Shown in pieces: positions 41,848 through 51,517 of a stretch of 64,000 bases of DNA. Numbering within the stretch: position 1 is the stretch's first letter; every line of letters starts with the position of its first letter. The notes beneath the pieces were generated by a model. That model did not search any database. It saw nothing but the letters and a program-made list of their open reading frames with translations, and was not told the origin of the DNA. The position numbers and the translations under genes were made by a program. Location of the stretch: assembly GCA_040394775.1 (NCBI GenBank), contig JBEBRN010000002.1, forward strand, positions 1-64,000, read 5' to 3'. The stretch comes from 40-80 sp040394775. Lineage in GTDB: Bacteria; Bacteroidota; Bacteroidia; Flavobacteriales_D; Crocinitomicaceae.

Positions 41848-43056
41848 ATGAAACAATTCCTACTATTATTTTTCTTATTCATTCATTTGTTAGGTTTTGG
41901 ACAATTAGAATTTGATAAATCCAATCAGTTATTATGGGAAATTAGTGGAAAAAATTTAAAAAAGCCATCTTATGTTTTAGGTACAATACATCTCAATAGC
42001 CCTAAATTATTCAATTTTTCAGATTCTATTTACTATGCATTTTGTAATACGAGTGTGTTTTCTCCAGAAGTAGATATCCATGAGTTATACCGATTTTATA
42101 ATGTTCAGCTGAATGCCAATTTACTAGTAGATGGTAATGGGAGAATTTACTCCAAAAGTATTTTTTTAGATAAAAGTAATTACGGAACAAACAAGGGTAG
42201 ACCACAATTTTTAGATGCCTATTTCTTTCAGGTAGCTGCTAATTCGGGAAAAATAGTCATTCCGTTAGAAACCATTGATGATCAAATTTCAGCGTATCAG
42301 TCTATTGTCTTTTCAGATTATCAGAGAAGTGCTTCTTTCTCCGAGGATGATTTATTAAACGTCTATTTAACAGGAAATCTATTCAAACTACAGCGTCTTG
42401 TATATCAAGGGTATATGGGATCTAATGGTTATGAAGAAATGATAATTAATCGGAATTTGAAAATGGCAAACACTATAGATTCCATTATGCGTACTACCTC
42501 CACTTTTGTTGCTGTTGGTGCAGGACACTTAGCAGGAAAGTATGGTGTTCTTAATAATTTACGTCAGAAAGGATATTCAATTCGTCCTATAGAGTCCACT
42601 TTTACAGAAGATTTCACAAAAGAGAAACGATTTTTTAAAGACCATCAAACGTATATCTACAAAGATACATTACTGCATTTTACCGCTCGTTTTGGTATGA
42701 AGCCAATTATTGTAGTAGACAGTTGTAACATTCGTTTAGAGGCTAGAGATCTAGGACAAGGAAATATCTACATTCTTGAAGTAGAAAAAATATCTGAAGA
42801 AAACGTTCAAGTTGATGCCTATTTAAAAGAAAATTTTTTTCAACCGATTAATGCAATAATTGAAACCACCACATTAAATAATGATAAGATGTTCGAAGGT
42901 ATCGTTTCAGTGGAAGATTATGGATTGTGCTGGAAGCGTATTGTTTTCCACGATGGTTATTTATATAAAATGACTTGTAGTGGTAGTTTACCTTTTCTGA
43001 CCTCTAATCGTCCAAAAGATTTCTTTAACGGATTAATATTCCAATCCTATAAATAA
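41848..43056 (+). CDS. TraB/GumN family protein with C-terminal extension
   Basis: 402 residues. Signal peptide MKQFLLLFFLFIHLLGFGQ. The TraB/GumN domain spans about 25-255: LLWEISGKNLKKPSYVLGTIH at its start (first of two Gly-X2-His motifs) and AVGAGHLAGKYGVLNNL near its end (second, GxxH). The family includes erythromycin-esterase-like Tiki metalloproteases, so a metal-dependent hydrolase is possible. The last 140 residues form an extra domain I do not recognise. Exported to the periplasm. Confidence 0.8.
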   Translation: MKQFLLLFFLFIHLLGFGQLEFDKSNQLLWEISGKNLKKPSYVLGTIHLNSPKLFNFSDSIYYAFCNTSVFSPEVDIHELYRFYNVQLNANLLVDGNGRIYSKSIFLDKSNYGTNKGRPQFLDAYFFQVAANSGKIVIPLETIDDQISAYQSIVFSDYQRSASFSEDDLLNVYLTGNLFKLQRLVYQGYMGSNGYEEMIINRNLKMANTIDSIMRTTSTFVAVGAGHLAGKYGVLNNLRQKGYSIRPIESTFTEDFTKEKRFFKDHQTYIYKDTLLHFTARFGMKPIIVVDSCNIRLEARDLGQGNIYILEVEKISEENVQVDAYLKENFFQPINAIIETTTLNNDKMFEGIVSVEDYGLCWKRIVFHDGYLYKMTCSGSLPFLTSNRPKDFFNGLIFQSYK

Positions 43057-43070
43057 CATTACAGTATACA

Positions 43071-43108
43071 AAAACGTCCCTAAATGAATTGTTGTTTAGG
43101 GACGTTTT
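43071..43108. terminator. strong bidirectional terminator
   Basis: A perfect 14-bp stem, aaaacgtccctaaa (43071-43084) with tttagggacgtttt (43095-43108), and a 10-nt loop. It lies between the convergent TraB/GumN gene and the RND operon. Confidence 0.92.
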
Positions 43109-43132
43109 ATTAGTAAGTTATTTTTTTAAATC

Positions 43133-46100
43133 TTATTTCTTCTGCTTTCTTTTTTGGAAAAATTCCTTGATGTTATGGAACATATAGTAAACGCTTGGAA
43201 CTAGGAATATAGTTAATATCATTGAGGACGATAATCCTCCAATAATCACCCAAGCCATACCATTTTTCACTTCCGCACCATCACCAGTTGCTATAGCGAT
43301 TGGTAACATACCGAATACCATTGCTAACGTAGTCATCATAATGGGACGTAAACGTTCTTTTCCAGCTTCAATTAATGCATCGTATACTGTTTTGCCTTCC
43401 ATAACTTGATGGTTAGCAAAATCGACAATCAAAATAGCGTTCTTGGCGACCAGTCCGAGTAACATGATTAATCCAAGCATGGCAAAGATAGACAGTTGAT
43501 TCATTGTCAGTGCTAATGCGAGGAACGCCCCTACAAATGATACTGGAATAGAGAATAGTACGATAAATGGTGATGTGACACTTTCGTATAATGCTACCAT
43601 GATAAAATAGATAAGAAGAATTCCTAATCCTAAAGACATCAACAAACTCTGCATCGATTCTTGCATATTCTCGGCTGCTCCAATGTATTTTATTTCAGTT
43701 CCTTTAGGGAATTTTGTTTCATTCACTTTCGCTTTGATGTCATTTACTATGTCTCCTAAAGAACGATTGATTGTTGCTGCATTTATTTTCACAGAAGGCA
43801 AACGATCGGTTCTTTCTCTTACAGATTGACCATCCACTTCTTCAATATTTGCGACGCTGTTCAATCGGACGATACTTCCCATTGAGTTTTGAATCGTTAA
43901 ATTACGAATGTCATCAATAGAATACTTATCCGCTTTATCTAACATGATATTGATATCGTATTCTTCTCCTTGGTCTTTGAATCGCGTTTTGTCATTTCCT
44001 TGGAAAGCTAACTGAACAGCTCCACCTATTTCCGCTACACTTAAACCATATAAAGAAGCTTTATCTCTATCAATCTCAATAGCAATATCTTTTTTAGGTG
44101 ACTTAGTTGAGAAACGAACGAAATCTGTCCCTGGTACATCTTTAATGATATCCAATAACATTTTCGAACCTTTCTTTACACTATCTTGTTCTGTCCCTTT
44201 TATGACAACTTGAATAGGAATATCATTCCCCATTAATCCAACAGGAGTTACGACGATTTTGATACCTGGATATTGTTCCAATGAATCGCGCATACGTTGC
44301 CCAAATTCATCCGTTGTATAATCTCTTTCTTTTTTATCGACAAGATTAACGGTTATTTCTGCCAAGTTACTATTGGAAGCTGCATTTGATGATGCCTCTC
44401 CTTGTTGAGTTCCGACATTTGAGAAAACATTGACAACATCTTTATCCTTCAGCAACATTTTTTCAATACCACTTACTACTTGATTGGTTTGAGATAATGT
44501 ATATTCAGGCGATAAATCGATTTGAAGTGTTAATTCACCTTTGTCGGCTGGTTGCATAAAAGTGGCACCAATTAAACCTTTCATTGGAATTAAAATTACC
44601 GTTGAAACGAATAATGTGGTGATGATAATTGCTAGGATTATTTTATGATTTAAAGCCCATTTAAGTGTATGTACATATAATTCTTTTACTCCATCAATGA
44701 CATCTTCAAACCAGATATTAATTCTTCCCCAAAGGGTGTCTTTGGTGTGGTGTTCTAATTTCCCCCATCGAGACGCTAACATTGGCGTTAAGGTGAATGC
44801 TACCATTAATGACATTAATGTGGAAACAACAATTACTAATGAGAATTCTCTTAGGATGTTACCAATTAATCCAGAACTTAAAGCAATCGGGATAAATACT
44901 ACAACGTCCACTAAGGTTATTGAAAGCGCTGTAAATCCAATCTCATTTCGTCCATCGAGGGCCGCAATGCGTTTGTGTTTACCCATTTCCATATGCCGGT
45001 AAATGTTCTCTAATACCACAATACTATCGTCCACCAATACTCCTACTACAAGAGATAATGCCATTAAGGTCATTAAGTTGAGTGAGAATCCCATTGCCCA
45101 CATCATGATAAACGTTGGAATCATGGCTGAAGGAATGGCTACCAAAACAAATAAGGATGAACGAATTGAATGAAGGAAGAACACCATTACAAGCGCAACG
45201 ATGATAATGGCTAAAAATAAATCCTTCATTACACCATCTGCTGCAGCGAGTGTGTAGACAGATTGGTCAGATGCAATTTCGTAATTGAAATTAATATCCT
45301 TATATCGTAGTTTTACATCTTCTAGCTTTTTCTTAATACCTTGTGCTACTAGTACGGTATTAGCATCAGTTTGTTTTAATACTTGAATACCAATTCCGGG
45401 TCTACCGTTAATACGGTTAATTGCCACTGCTTCGGCTTCACCATCTGTAATGGAGGCAATGTCTGATAAGAAGATTTTTGATCCATTTTGTCCTTGACGA
45501 ATGATGAGGTTTTTAAGATCTTCTATGTTGTTTAACTTCGCATCTAATCGGATTGAAAATCGACCTTCGTCACTTTGAATATTTCCCGCAGGAAAAGACA
45601 TTCCACCTCTTGCAATTAGTTGTTGTACTTGAAGTGGGCTAATTTTATAAGCAGAAAGCTTACTATTATCTAGCTTCACCTCAATTTCACGTTTTATTCC
45701 ACCAATCAAGTTAATTTGTGCAACACCAGGAACGTTTGTCAGTAATGGTTTAACTTTTAAATCAATTAAGTCATACATTTCTGTAGAAGACAATTTAGAC
45801 GTTGCTGTCAACCTTAAAATAGGTAAATCATCCAATGAGAACCGCGAAACAATTGGTTCGTCGATATCTGCAGGAAGGATGGATAATATTTGTGAAATCT
45901 TTCTTTCTGCGTCTAGCTGTGCTTTTTCAGCGCTTGCATCTTGATTTAACTCAACAAGTACTAATGAGATACTCTCTCTAGAGGAGGAGTTAATAGCTTT
46001 TAGACCTTCTAATGAAGATACCGCCTCTTCGATGTGTTTCGTTATACTATTTTCTACCTCGTCCGAAGATGCTCCAGGATAGATGGTTTGCACCATTACA

Positions 46101-46234
46101 ATAGGAATGTCGAATTTAGGTAATAAGTTATAATTAAGTGTCTTATAACTCATGAAACCAAAAAGAATGAGGCAAACGAATATTACTGTAATCAGTAAAG
46201 GTCGTTTTATCGCTACTTCGGTAATTGAAGCCAT
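43133..46234 (-). CDS. RND efflux transporter, inner membrane pump (AcrB/HAE1 family)
   Basis: 1033 residues, normal for the family. It has twelve membrane helices in two sets of six, each preceded by a helix and followed by a large periplasmic loop. Hallmarks are TEVAIKRPLLITVIF at the N-terminus, VGVLVDDSIVVLENIYRHME (Asp pair of the proton relay, about residues 400-420), and FAMLGLIMLLGLVAKNAILIVDFAN in the second half. Proton-driven export of drugs or lipids together with the adaptor and TolC-type genes upstream. Starts 2 bp after the adaptor stop. Confidence 0.95.
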   Translation of the reverse strand: MASITEVAIKRPLLITVIFVCLILFGFMSYKTLNYNLLPKFDIPIVMVQTIYPGASSDEVENSITKHIEEAVSSLEGLKAINSSSRESISLVLVELNQDASAEKAQLDAERKISQILSILPADIDEPIVSRFSLDDLPILRLTATSKLSSTEMYDLIDLKVKPLLTNVPGVAQINLIGGIKREIEVKLDNSKLSAYKISPLQVQQLIARGGMSFPAGNIQSDEGRFSIRLDAKLNNIEDLKNLIIRQGQNGSKIFLSDIASITDGEAEAVAINRINGRPGIGIQVLKQTDANTVLVAQGIKKKLEDVKLRYKDINFNYEIASDQSVYTLAAADGVMKDLFLAIIIVALVMVFFLHSIRSSLFVLVAIPSAMIPTFIMMWAMGFSLNLMTLMALSLVVGVLVDDSIVVLENIYRHMEMGKHKRIAALDGRNEIGFTALSITLVDVVVFIPIALSSGLIGNILREFSLVIVVSTLMSLMVAFTLTPMLASRWGKLEHHTKDTLWGRINIWFEDVIDGVKELYVHTLKWALNHKIILAIIITTLFVSTVILIPMKGLIGATFMQPADKGELTLQIDLSPEYTLSQTNQVVSGIEKMLLKDKDVVNVFSNVGTQQGEASSNAASNSNLAEITVNLVDKKERDYTTDEFGQRMRDSLEQYPGIKIVVTPVGLMGNDIPIQVVIKGTEQDSVKKGSKMLLDIIKDVPGTDFVRFSTKSPKKDIAIEIDRDKASLYGLSVAEIGGAVQLAFQGNDKTRFKDQGEEYDINIMLDKADKYSIDDIRNLTIQNSMGSIVRLNSVANIEEVDGQSVRERTDRLPSVKINAATINRSLGDIVNDIKAKVNETKFPKGTEIKYIGAAENMQESMQSLLMSLGLGILLIYFIMVALYESVTSPFIVLFSIPVSFVGAFLALALTMNQLSIFAMLGLIMLLGLVAKNAILIVDFANHQVMEGKTVYDALIEAGKERLRPIMMTTLAMVFGMLPIAIATGDGAEVKNGMAWVIIGGLSSSMILTIFLVPSVYYMFHNIKEFFQKRKQKK

Positions 46235-46236
46235 AT

Positions 46237-47304
46237 TTATTTTGTGTCTTTAGATTGAATTAAACTATTGTCTGTGATATTAATTTGACCGTCTATAACG
46301 ACTCTTTCGCCTTCTTTTAGACCATCAACAACTTCTATATACTCGCCATTTTCACGACCAACTTTGATCGTTCTTCTCTCGGCTTTGTCACCATTTAGAA
46401 CATATACATAGGCGTTTTTAATACCTTCAACTAATGCTTTCTTAGGAATCTGTAGTGCGATGTCTGTTGCATTTGTTTCGAAGTATACATTGACATATGT
46501 TCCTGCTCTTAATTCCTTGTTTTCTTTCACATTTACTTGAATTTCAATCTTATAATTGAAGTTCTCGTCAGCACTTGGAGCTACATAAGTAACTTTTCCA
46601 CTAAATGTTTTATCAGTAATAACACTTGCTTTAATATTTACTTTCTCTCCCAATTTAATAAAACGCACCTCACTTTCATTGACTGATACAAATATTTTCA
46701 ATGTATTTACATCAACAACCGTTGCGATTGGGGTTCCTGCACCGATAAATTCCCCTGAAATATTTCTTTTATCAACGATTGTTCCTGTCAATGGTGATTT
46801 TATGTAGGAATCACTAATTTGTTGTTTTAGTTGTTCCATTTCCAATTTGCGAGAATCATAGGCAAATTTAGAGTCTAAATATTGTGACTCTGCTAATGCA
46901 CTTCCTTCAAACAACTCCTTATTGCGTTTTAAATCTCTTTCAAATTTACTAACTGCTAACTCTAAGTTCTTAAGTTGAATGTCATACGTTTTTGTATCCA
47001 CTTTCCCTATCGATTGCCCTTTCGTTACTTTAGAGCCAAGTTCTATGTTGAAATTTTCTAACCTTCCTGGCATAGTTGAAGCGATTCCTGCTTTCTCATT
47101 TGGTTCTACGATAGACGGACGAACAATTACAGAACTCATTTCCATTGACTTTGCTGTTGCTAAGTTAACAGCAACTGGAATGTGAGAACGATCTATCACC
47201 TCTTTTCCTTTGTCCAGCTCTTTCTTATTAGAAACTAATTTGACAATTGCAAAGACAGCGAATGCTCCTAATATGACGATTGCGATAATACCTTTCTTTT
47301 TCAT
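46237..47304 (-). CDS. RND efflux periplasmic adaptor subunit
   Basis: 355 residues. An N-terminal membrane anchor (GIIAIVILGAFAVFAIVKLV), a lipoyl-like domain split around a short coiled coil (about 70-190), a beta-barrel domain (ASVITDKTFSGKVTYVAPS) and a membrane-proximal domain at the end. Links the RND pump to the outer membrane channel. Its start overlaps the stop of the outer membrane factor gene by one base (TAATG). Confidence 0.94.
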   Translation of the reverse strand: MKKKGIIAIVILGAFAVFAIVKLVSNKKELDKGKEVIDRSHIPVAVNLATAKSMEMSSVIVRPSIVEPNEKAGIASTMPGRLENFNIELGSKVTKGQSIGKVDTKTYDIQLKNLELAVSKFERDLKRNKELFEGSALAESQYLDSKFAYDSRKLEMEQLKQQISDSYIKSPLTGTIVDKRNISGEFIGAGTPIATVVDVNTLKIFVSVNESEVRFIKLGEKVNIKASVITDKTFSGKVTYVAPSADENFNYKIEIQVNVKENKELRAGTYVNVYFETNATDIALQIPKKALVEGIKNAYVYVLNGDKAERRTIKVGRENGEYIEVVDGLKEGERVVIDGQINITDNSLIQSKDTK

Positions 47305-48638
47305 TACTTACTTAGATTTAAATAGTTGGATAAATTACCCTTTGATTTTTCGAAATTTAAACGAGATGACAAGAAGTTAATTGTTGATGTCATATAATTA
47401 TTTTGTGCTTCTTTATACGCGAAGTCGGCATTTAGAAAATCAGATAAAGAGGATGCTCCCATTTGGTAGGATAGAGAAGTTACATCATATACATCTTTTG
47501 CTAATTCTAAATTTTCTTTATTATTTTGAAAACTTGTAAATGCTTCTTGTAATTTGGTTCGTGAGTTAAGGTATTCTACCTTGTAACTTTCACTCATTAT
47601 TTTATTTTGGGTCTCTAGATTAAGTGTCTGAATGCGTTGCTTATTATAGGCAATATTTGATTTTAATCCATTAAAAATAGGGACGGTTAATTTTAGTCCA
47701 ATAGAGGCAAAGTCATAGAATTCTTTAAATGAATCTTTAAAGTTATCAGCATAACTATTAGCGCCATATCGAGCATATCCACTTATTGTAGGTAGAAATG
47801 AATACCTCATTACCTTTGTGTTCAGATTCTGTAATTTTAATGTTTGTTCATTAATTTTGTAATCCAATCGATTGGTTATATCAATTTGTGCATCTGTAGG
47901 TAATTTGATGTTTTCAACTATTTGTTGTTGCTCATCTATTTTTAATTCATTGTCTAATGGCATTCCCATTACCACTTTTAAATTATTGATAGCAACTTCT
48001 TTGGATGATTTAATTAAGCTTAATTGAGAAAGGATATTATTATAGGCCACTTTTACACGATTATAATCCACTTGTTTTATAACTCCTTTCTCCAGTTGTA
48101 ATTTTAATATTTTCTCCAATTCAGCATATTTACTCTCATTTTCTTCTAAAAGTTTAATTTGCTGATTAACAATTAATACTTGGTAGTAGGTCAATGATAG
48201 ATTATAAATAAAGTCTTCAACTATTTTATCAGAGTTGAGTTGGTATAATACTCTCATGTCTTTGATTCCATGAATTCCAATGATTATCGTTTGGTCATAT
48301 ATTTTTTGTTCCAACTGAACGACTGCATTATTAGCATGAGCAGACCCCATTTTCATTCGTATTTCAGTTGGAGAAAAAGATCCAGCTGGAATAACCGTAA
48401 CCGGTAATTTAGCGTTGTAATCCAAGCCTGCACTTCCATTTATATGAGGTAGATAAGGGCTATAAACATCTTGTTTGTCGTATTTGAACATTTTCATTTC
48501 ATTTTCAGAAATGGTCATGTATGGAGAGTTCTCCAAACCGTAATTCAAACAGTCGCTCAGGCTTAATTCAGTTGTTTGTGCTTTTGCTAGTCCAACTAAT
48601 GAAAAAGCTAAGAGTGTTAAACTATACTTTAATTTCAT
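47304..48638 (-). CDS. TolC-family outer membrane efflux protein
   Basis: 444 residues from the ATG at 48638 (MKLKYSLTLLAFSLVGLAKAQ, signal peptide). This start forms an ATGA overlap with the regulator's stop; a longer ORF start inside the regulator gene is rejected. It has two repeats of long alpha-helical barrel and beta strands, with LSDCLNYGLENSPY at the N-terminus and the family's LGV/YQMG motif SLSYQMGASSLSDFL in the second half. Outer membrane channel of the tripartite pump. Confidence 0.93.
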   Translation of the reverse strand: MKLKYSLTLLAFSLVGLAKAQTTELSLSDCLNYGLENSPYMTISENEMKMFKYDKQDVYSPYLPHINGSAGLDYNAKLPVTVIPAGSFSPTEIRMKMGSAHANNAVVQLEQKIYDQTIIIGIHGIKDMRVLYQLNSDKIVEDFIYNLSLTYYQVLIVNQQIKLLEENESKYAELEKILKLQLEKGVIKQVDYNRVKVAYNNILSQLSLIKSSKEVAINNLKVVMGMPLDNELKIDEQQQIVENIKLPTDAQIDITNRLDYKINEQTLKLQNLNTKVMRYSFLPTISGYARYGANSYADNFKDSFKEFYDFASIGLKLTVPIFNGLKSNIAYNKQRIQTLNLETQNKIMSESYKVEYLNSRTKLQEAFTSFQNNKENLELAKDVYDVTSLSYQMGASSLSDFLNADFAYKEAQNNYMTSTINFLSSRLNFEKSKGNLSNYLNLSK

Positions 48639-49129
48639 ATATTTTCTAATCTTTTTGTTTCCCATTTTTGATATATTTTAGGAATTTCTTCTAAAAAGTA
48701 TGTTATAAAGCTATACAAATCTTCGATAGAAGAATTAAATTCAGTTGTATTATCGGTACGTATTTCTTTGATTTCATTTAATAGAGCACAAAATTTACTA
48801 AGACTTTGGAATTGACTTCCAAAACTCTCTTTCCATGATGCGACATTTGATTTAAAATAGCGTTTTCTATCACCTGTTCTTGTAATAAAACCAATTCGTT
48901 CAGCGATAAGAAGTTGATTAATACCATTACTTGTGGCACTTTTACTAAGATTTAGTGTTTCTCTAATTTCATCAAATGTCAGTTCAGTCTTATCAGAAAT
49001 CATAAGCAATGCCGTTATACTAGCCGCAGCTGGCTGTATACCTTGCCCACATCCAAAATTACTTAACCGTTCGAGTAACTCGAATTGTTTTTCAGAAAGT
49101 GGGACAGCATGACTTTTACTTTTTTCCAT
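48635..49129 (-). CDS. GbsR/MarR family transcriptional regulator
   Basis: 164 residues with a winged helix-turn-helix (about 25-100): TFDEIRETLNLSKSATSNGI is the recognition unit, and the wing is ITRTGDRKRYF. First gene of the efflux operon and translationally coupled to the TolC-type gene by ATGA. It probably represses the operon and itself until a ligand binds. The -7 box lies 4 nt from the ATG, suggesting a leaderless mRNA. Confidence 0.88.
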   Translation of the reverse strand: MEKSKSHAVPLSEKQFELLERLSNFGCGQGIQPAAASITALLMISDKTELTFDEIRETLNLSKSATSNGINQLLIAERIGFITRTGDRKRYFKSNVASWKESFGSQFQSLSKFCALLNEIKEIRTDNTTEFNSSIEDLYSFITYFLEEIPKIYQKWETKRLENI

Positions 49130-49133
49130 GGCG

Positions 49134-49141
49134 CAAAGATA
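49134..49141 (-). promoter_or_regulatory. -7 box of the efflux operon, probably leaderless
   Basis: On the minus strand this reads TATCTTTG, then CGCC and the ATG at 49129. Upstream at 49160-49180 lies gttc-N10-gaac, a short inverted repeat that could be the operator. Confidence 0.55.
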
Positions 49142-49240
49142 CTATTTTTTTCTACTTGGTTCTTTTGATTATGAACTAAAAAAACCAAAAAATAACAATT
49201 CTGCTAAAAGCGGCTATTTTAACGTTTTTTGATAAAAATA

Positions 49241-49272
49241 AAAATGGCTATCTGTTTACAGATAGCCATTTT
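49241..49272. terminator. perfect hairpin after the OmpA/PD40 gene
   Basis: aaaatggctatctgt (49241-49255) pairs with acagatagccatttt (49258-49272). A 15-bp match with a 2-nt gap, so the real loop is about 4 nt. A/T-run flanks on both sides, about 20 bp past the stop. Confidence 0.9.
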
Positions 49273-49293
49273 AGTATTTTAATATTACTCCTA

Positions 49294-51381
49294 TTATCTA
49301 GGTAGAGGAGTAGTGTATTTTAAGTAATTTGGATTTGCAGGAGGTGCTGTGTTTGGATCAAATTCCATTGACAATACCCTTGCATCTGTACGACGGTTTA
49401 ACTGGTGTAAACGTTCGAACTCTTTCTTGTCTTTAGTTTTAAATTGATTGATATAAGCTTCTGTTAATCGAACCTCTTTACCATCCACAATAATTGTTTG
49501 TGGAATATCTTCACCTCTACCAATCGGAACGATACGTCTTGGGTCAATTCCTTTTTTCTCTACTAAGTACTTGTAACAAGCTTTAGCACGGTTATCAGCT
49601 AGTACACGGTTATGATTTGCAGAACCACGGCTATCTGTATGAGAATTTAATTCTAAGACCATTCCTGGGTACTCATTTAATAATTCTAACACATAATCCA
49701 ATGAGTCTTGAGAATTGATTGTTGTATCTACTAACAAATCCCATTTGTCTAAAGGATAACGTACTTCAGGTAAAGTAAATGTTTTTTCAGGAACCAATTC
49801 TAATTCAATGAAGAAGTTCTGGTCTTGCTCTAAACCTACAGTAGTTATACTAGATGTCTTATTGTTTTCTTTGTATCCTTTAATAGTACCAATAGCTATT
49901 GTATAAGATTGTTCTTCATTAACGAATCTAGTACCATCTGCTTTTTTATCCCAGAAAACCTTTCCTTGTGCGTTGGTTGTTCCATTGAATTTCTTTCCGT
50001 CTGCCATTGTAACAGTTACAGGAACTCCAGCAATACGCTTTGTTTTTGTTTTATCCCCTACTTCACCAACTACAACTGTTAAGTCATAGATGAATGGAGG
50101 CAATTCGTACTTCCAGATATCACCTTTATATTCAGAAACATTTCCTTTTCTTTCAGAAGTGAAATATCCTGTTCTTTTATCATATTCAATCAAAGCGTAA
50201 TCATTCCACTTTGTATTGATAGGCATACCGTAGTTTACTGGGTTCTCCCAGCTCATGTCACCTACTTTCTTTGCTTTGAATATATCCAAACCACCATGTC
50301 CAGGTAGTCCATTAGACGCGTAGATTAAATCACCATCTAAAGAGAATGTAGGGAATAACTCATCTGCTTCTGTATTAATACCAGGACCTAAGTTAACTGG
50401 TGCAGACCAAGCGTCAGCTCTTTTATCATAAGTTGTATACCATAAGTCTCTTCCTCCAAATCCACCAGGGATATCAGAAGCAAAGATTAATAATTTACCA
50501 TCATCAGAAGCACATGGATGTCCTACTGAAAGTGAGTCTGCTGTTTTAAGAATTAACTTAGTTGGAGCACCCCATGTTTTTCCTTTTAGTTCAGAGACCC
50601 AAATGTCACATCCTAAATTTTGCTTTTTCACACCAGGACAACGTGTAAAGAACATTGTTTTTCCTCTGTTTGCATAAGAAACAGTTCCTTCGTTGTCTTC
50701 TGTATTAATTCCTTCACCTTCAATTGGAACTGGTTTAGTCCAGTTTCCTTTTTTATCTAGCTCAGCTACCCATAAGTCAAAATAGGGCTCACATGTTCTT
50801 GGATCAGTTTCTTTAAATTCCGATTTTGTTTGAGAAAATGTCATTTGAATTTGCTTTCTATCTCCAAACATTGGTGCCATTTCCCAACCAGAACTATTAA
50901 TTTTAGCTTGATTTGTAACGGTATATCTTGAAGTTTTAGACAAAGCTCTTTGCTTTATAGTAGCTAAACCATTTTCTGCACGAGCATCTCCAGGAGAAAT
51001 ATTTAAGTATTCTTCGAAGTTCTTTTTTGCTTTTACATCATCTCCCATTATAAGGTACATATCACCATTATATAAGAAGACTTCTGGACTCACTTTCTGA
51101 TACTTTAATATAATTGCTTTTTCGTACCATTCTGAGGCTTCTTTTGGATTTTCTGTCATTCTATAACATTCACCCGTTTTGAAAGCCATTTCTCCCTTTT
51201 GCTTCAGTGCCCCAGCTGATTTGCGGACAATTTTACTGTAAGCTGTTGCACATTTGGGAGCTCCATCACAGAATTCTTGATTTCTGAATGCTTTTCTAGC
51301 TAACTCTATGTGATTTCTTTGAGCGAAAGTCACAGATACAGCACCAAAAACAACAATTGTTGCTAATGCTTTTATATTCAT
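49294..51381 (-). CDS. OmpA family protein with TPR and PD40 beta-propeller (PorE-like architecture)
   Basis: 695 residues from MNIKALATIVVFGAVSVTFAQ (signal peptide); an in-frame ATG 21 bp upstream is less likely. Domains in order: TPR helices (about 20-145), WD40-like PD40 propeller (about 160-410, with ASDIPGGFGGRDLWYTTYD and YASNGLPGHGGLDIF blades), a carboxypeptidase-regulatory-like beta domain (about 430-535) and an OmpA peptidoglycan-binding domain (about 555-665, LELNSHTDSRGSANHNRVLA). This order is that of PorE, a T9SS component anchoring the machine to peptidoglycan. However, there is no lipobox, and Bacteroidota have several paralogues, so the exact role is unsure. Confidence 0.85.
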   Translation of the reverse strand: MNIKALATIVVFGAVSVTFAQRNHIELARKAFRNQEFCDGAPKCATAYSKIVRKSAGALKQKGEMAFKTGECYRMTENPKEASEWYEKAIILKYQKVSPEVFLYNGDMYLIMGDDVKAKKNFEEYLNISPGDARAENGLATIKQRALSKTSRYTVTNQAKINSSGWEMAPMFGDRKQIQMTFSQTKSEFKETDPRTCEPYFDLWVAELDKKGNWTKPVPIEGEGINTEDNEGTVSYANRGKTMFFTRCPGVKKQNLGCDIWVSELKGKTWGAPTKLILKTADSLSVGHPCASDDGKLLIFASDIPGGFGGRDLWYTTYDKRADAWSAPVNLGPGINTEADELFPTFSLDGDLIYASNGLPGHGGLDIFKAKKVGDMSWENPVNYGMPINTKWNDYALIEYDKRTGYFTSERKGNVSEYKGDIWKYELPPFIYDLTVVVGEVGDKTKTKRIAGVPVTVTMADGKKFNGTTNAQGKVFWDKKADGTRFVNEEQSYTIAIGTIKGYKENNKTSSITTVGLEQDQNFFIELELVPEKTFTLPEVRYPLDKWDLLVDTTINSQDSLDYVLELLNEYPGMVLELNSHTDSRGSANHNRVLADNRAKACYKYLVEKKGIDPRRIVPIGRGEDIPQTIIVDGKEVRLTEAYINQFKTKDKKEFERLHQLNRRTDARVLSMEFDPNTAPPANPNYLKYTTPLPR

Positions 51382-51517
51382 AGTAACGTATTTTTTTATC
51401 ATACAATCAGTAAGTAATTTGTTATAACCAACTTAGAAAACGGCTCTAATGTAATAATTTTTTTTTAAATAACAGTTTTTCCTTATTTTTTTACGGTATA
51501 TAAATGAATAAGTTATC

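Noticed and set aside
44697..45002. 101-codon plus-strand ORF opposite the RND pump
   Set aside because: No conservation signal or start context, and it lies fully within a well-conserved transporter gene.
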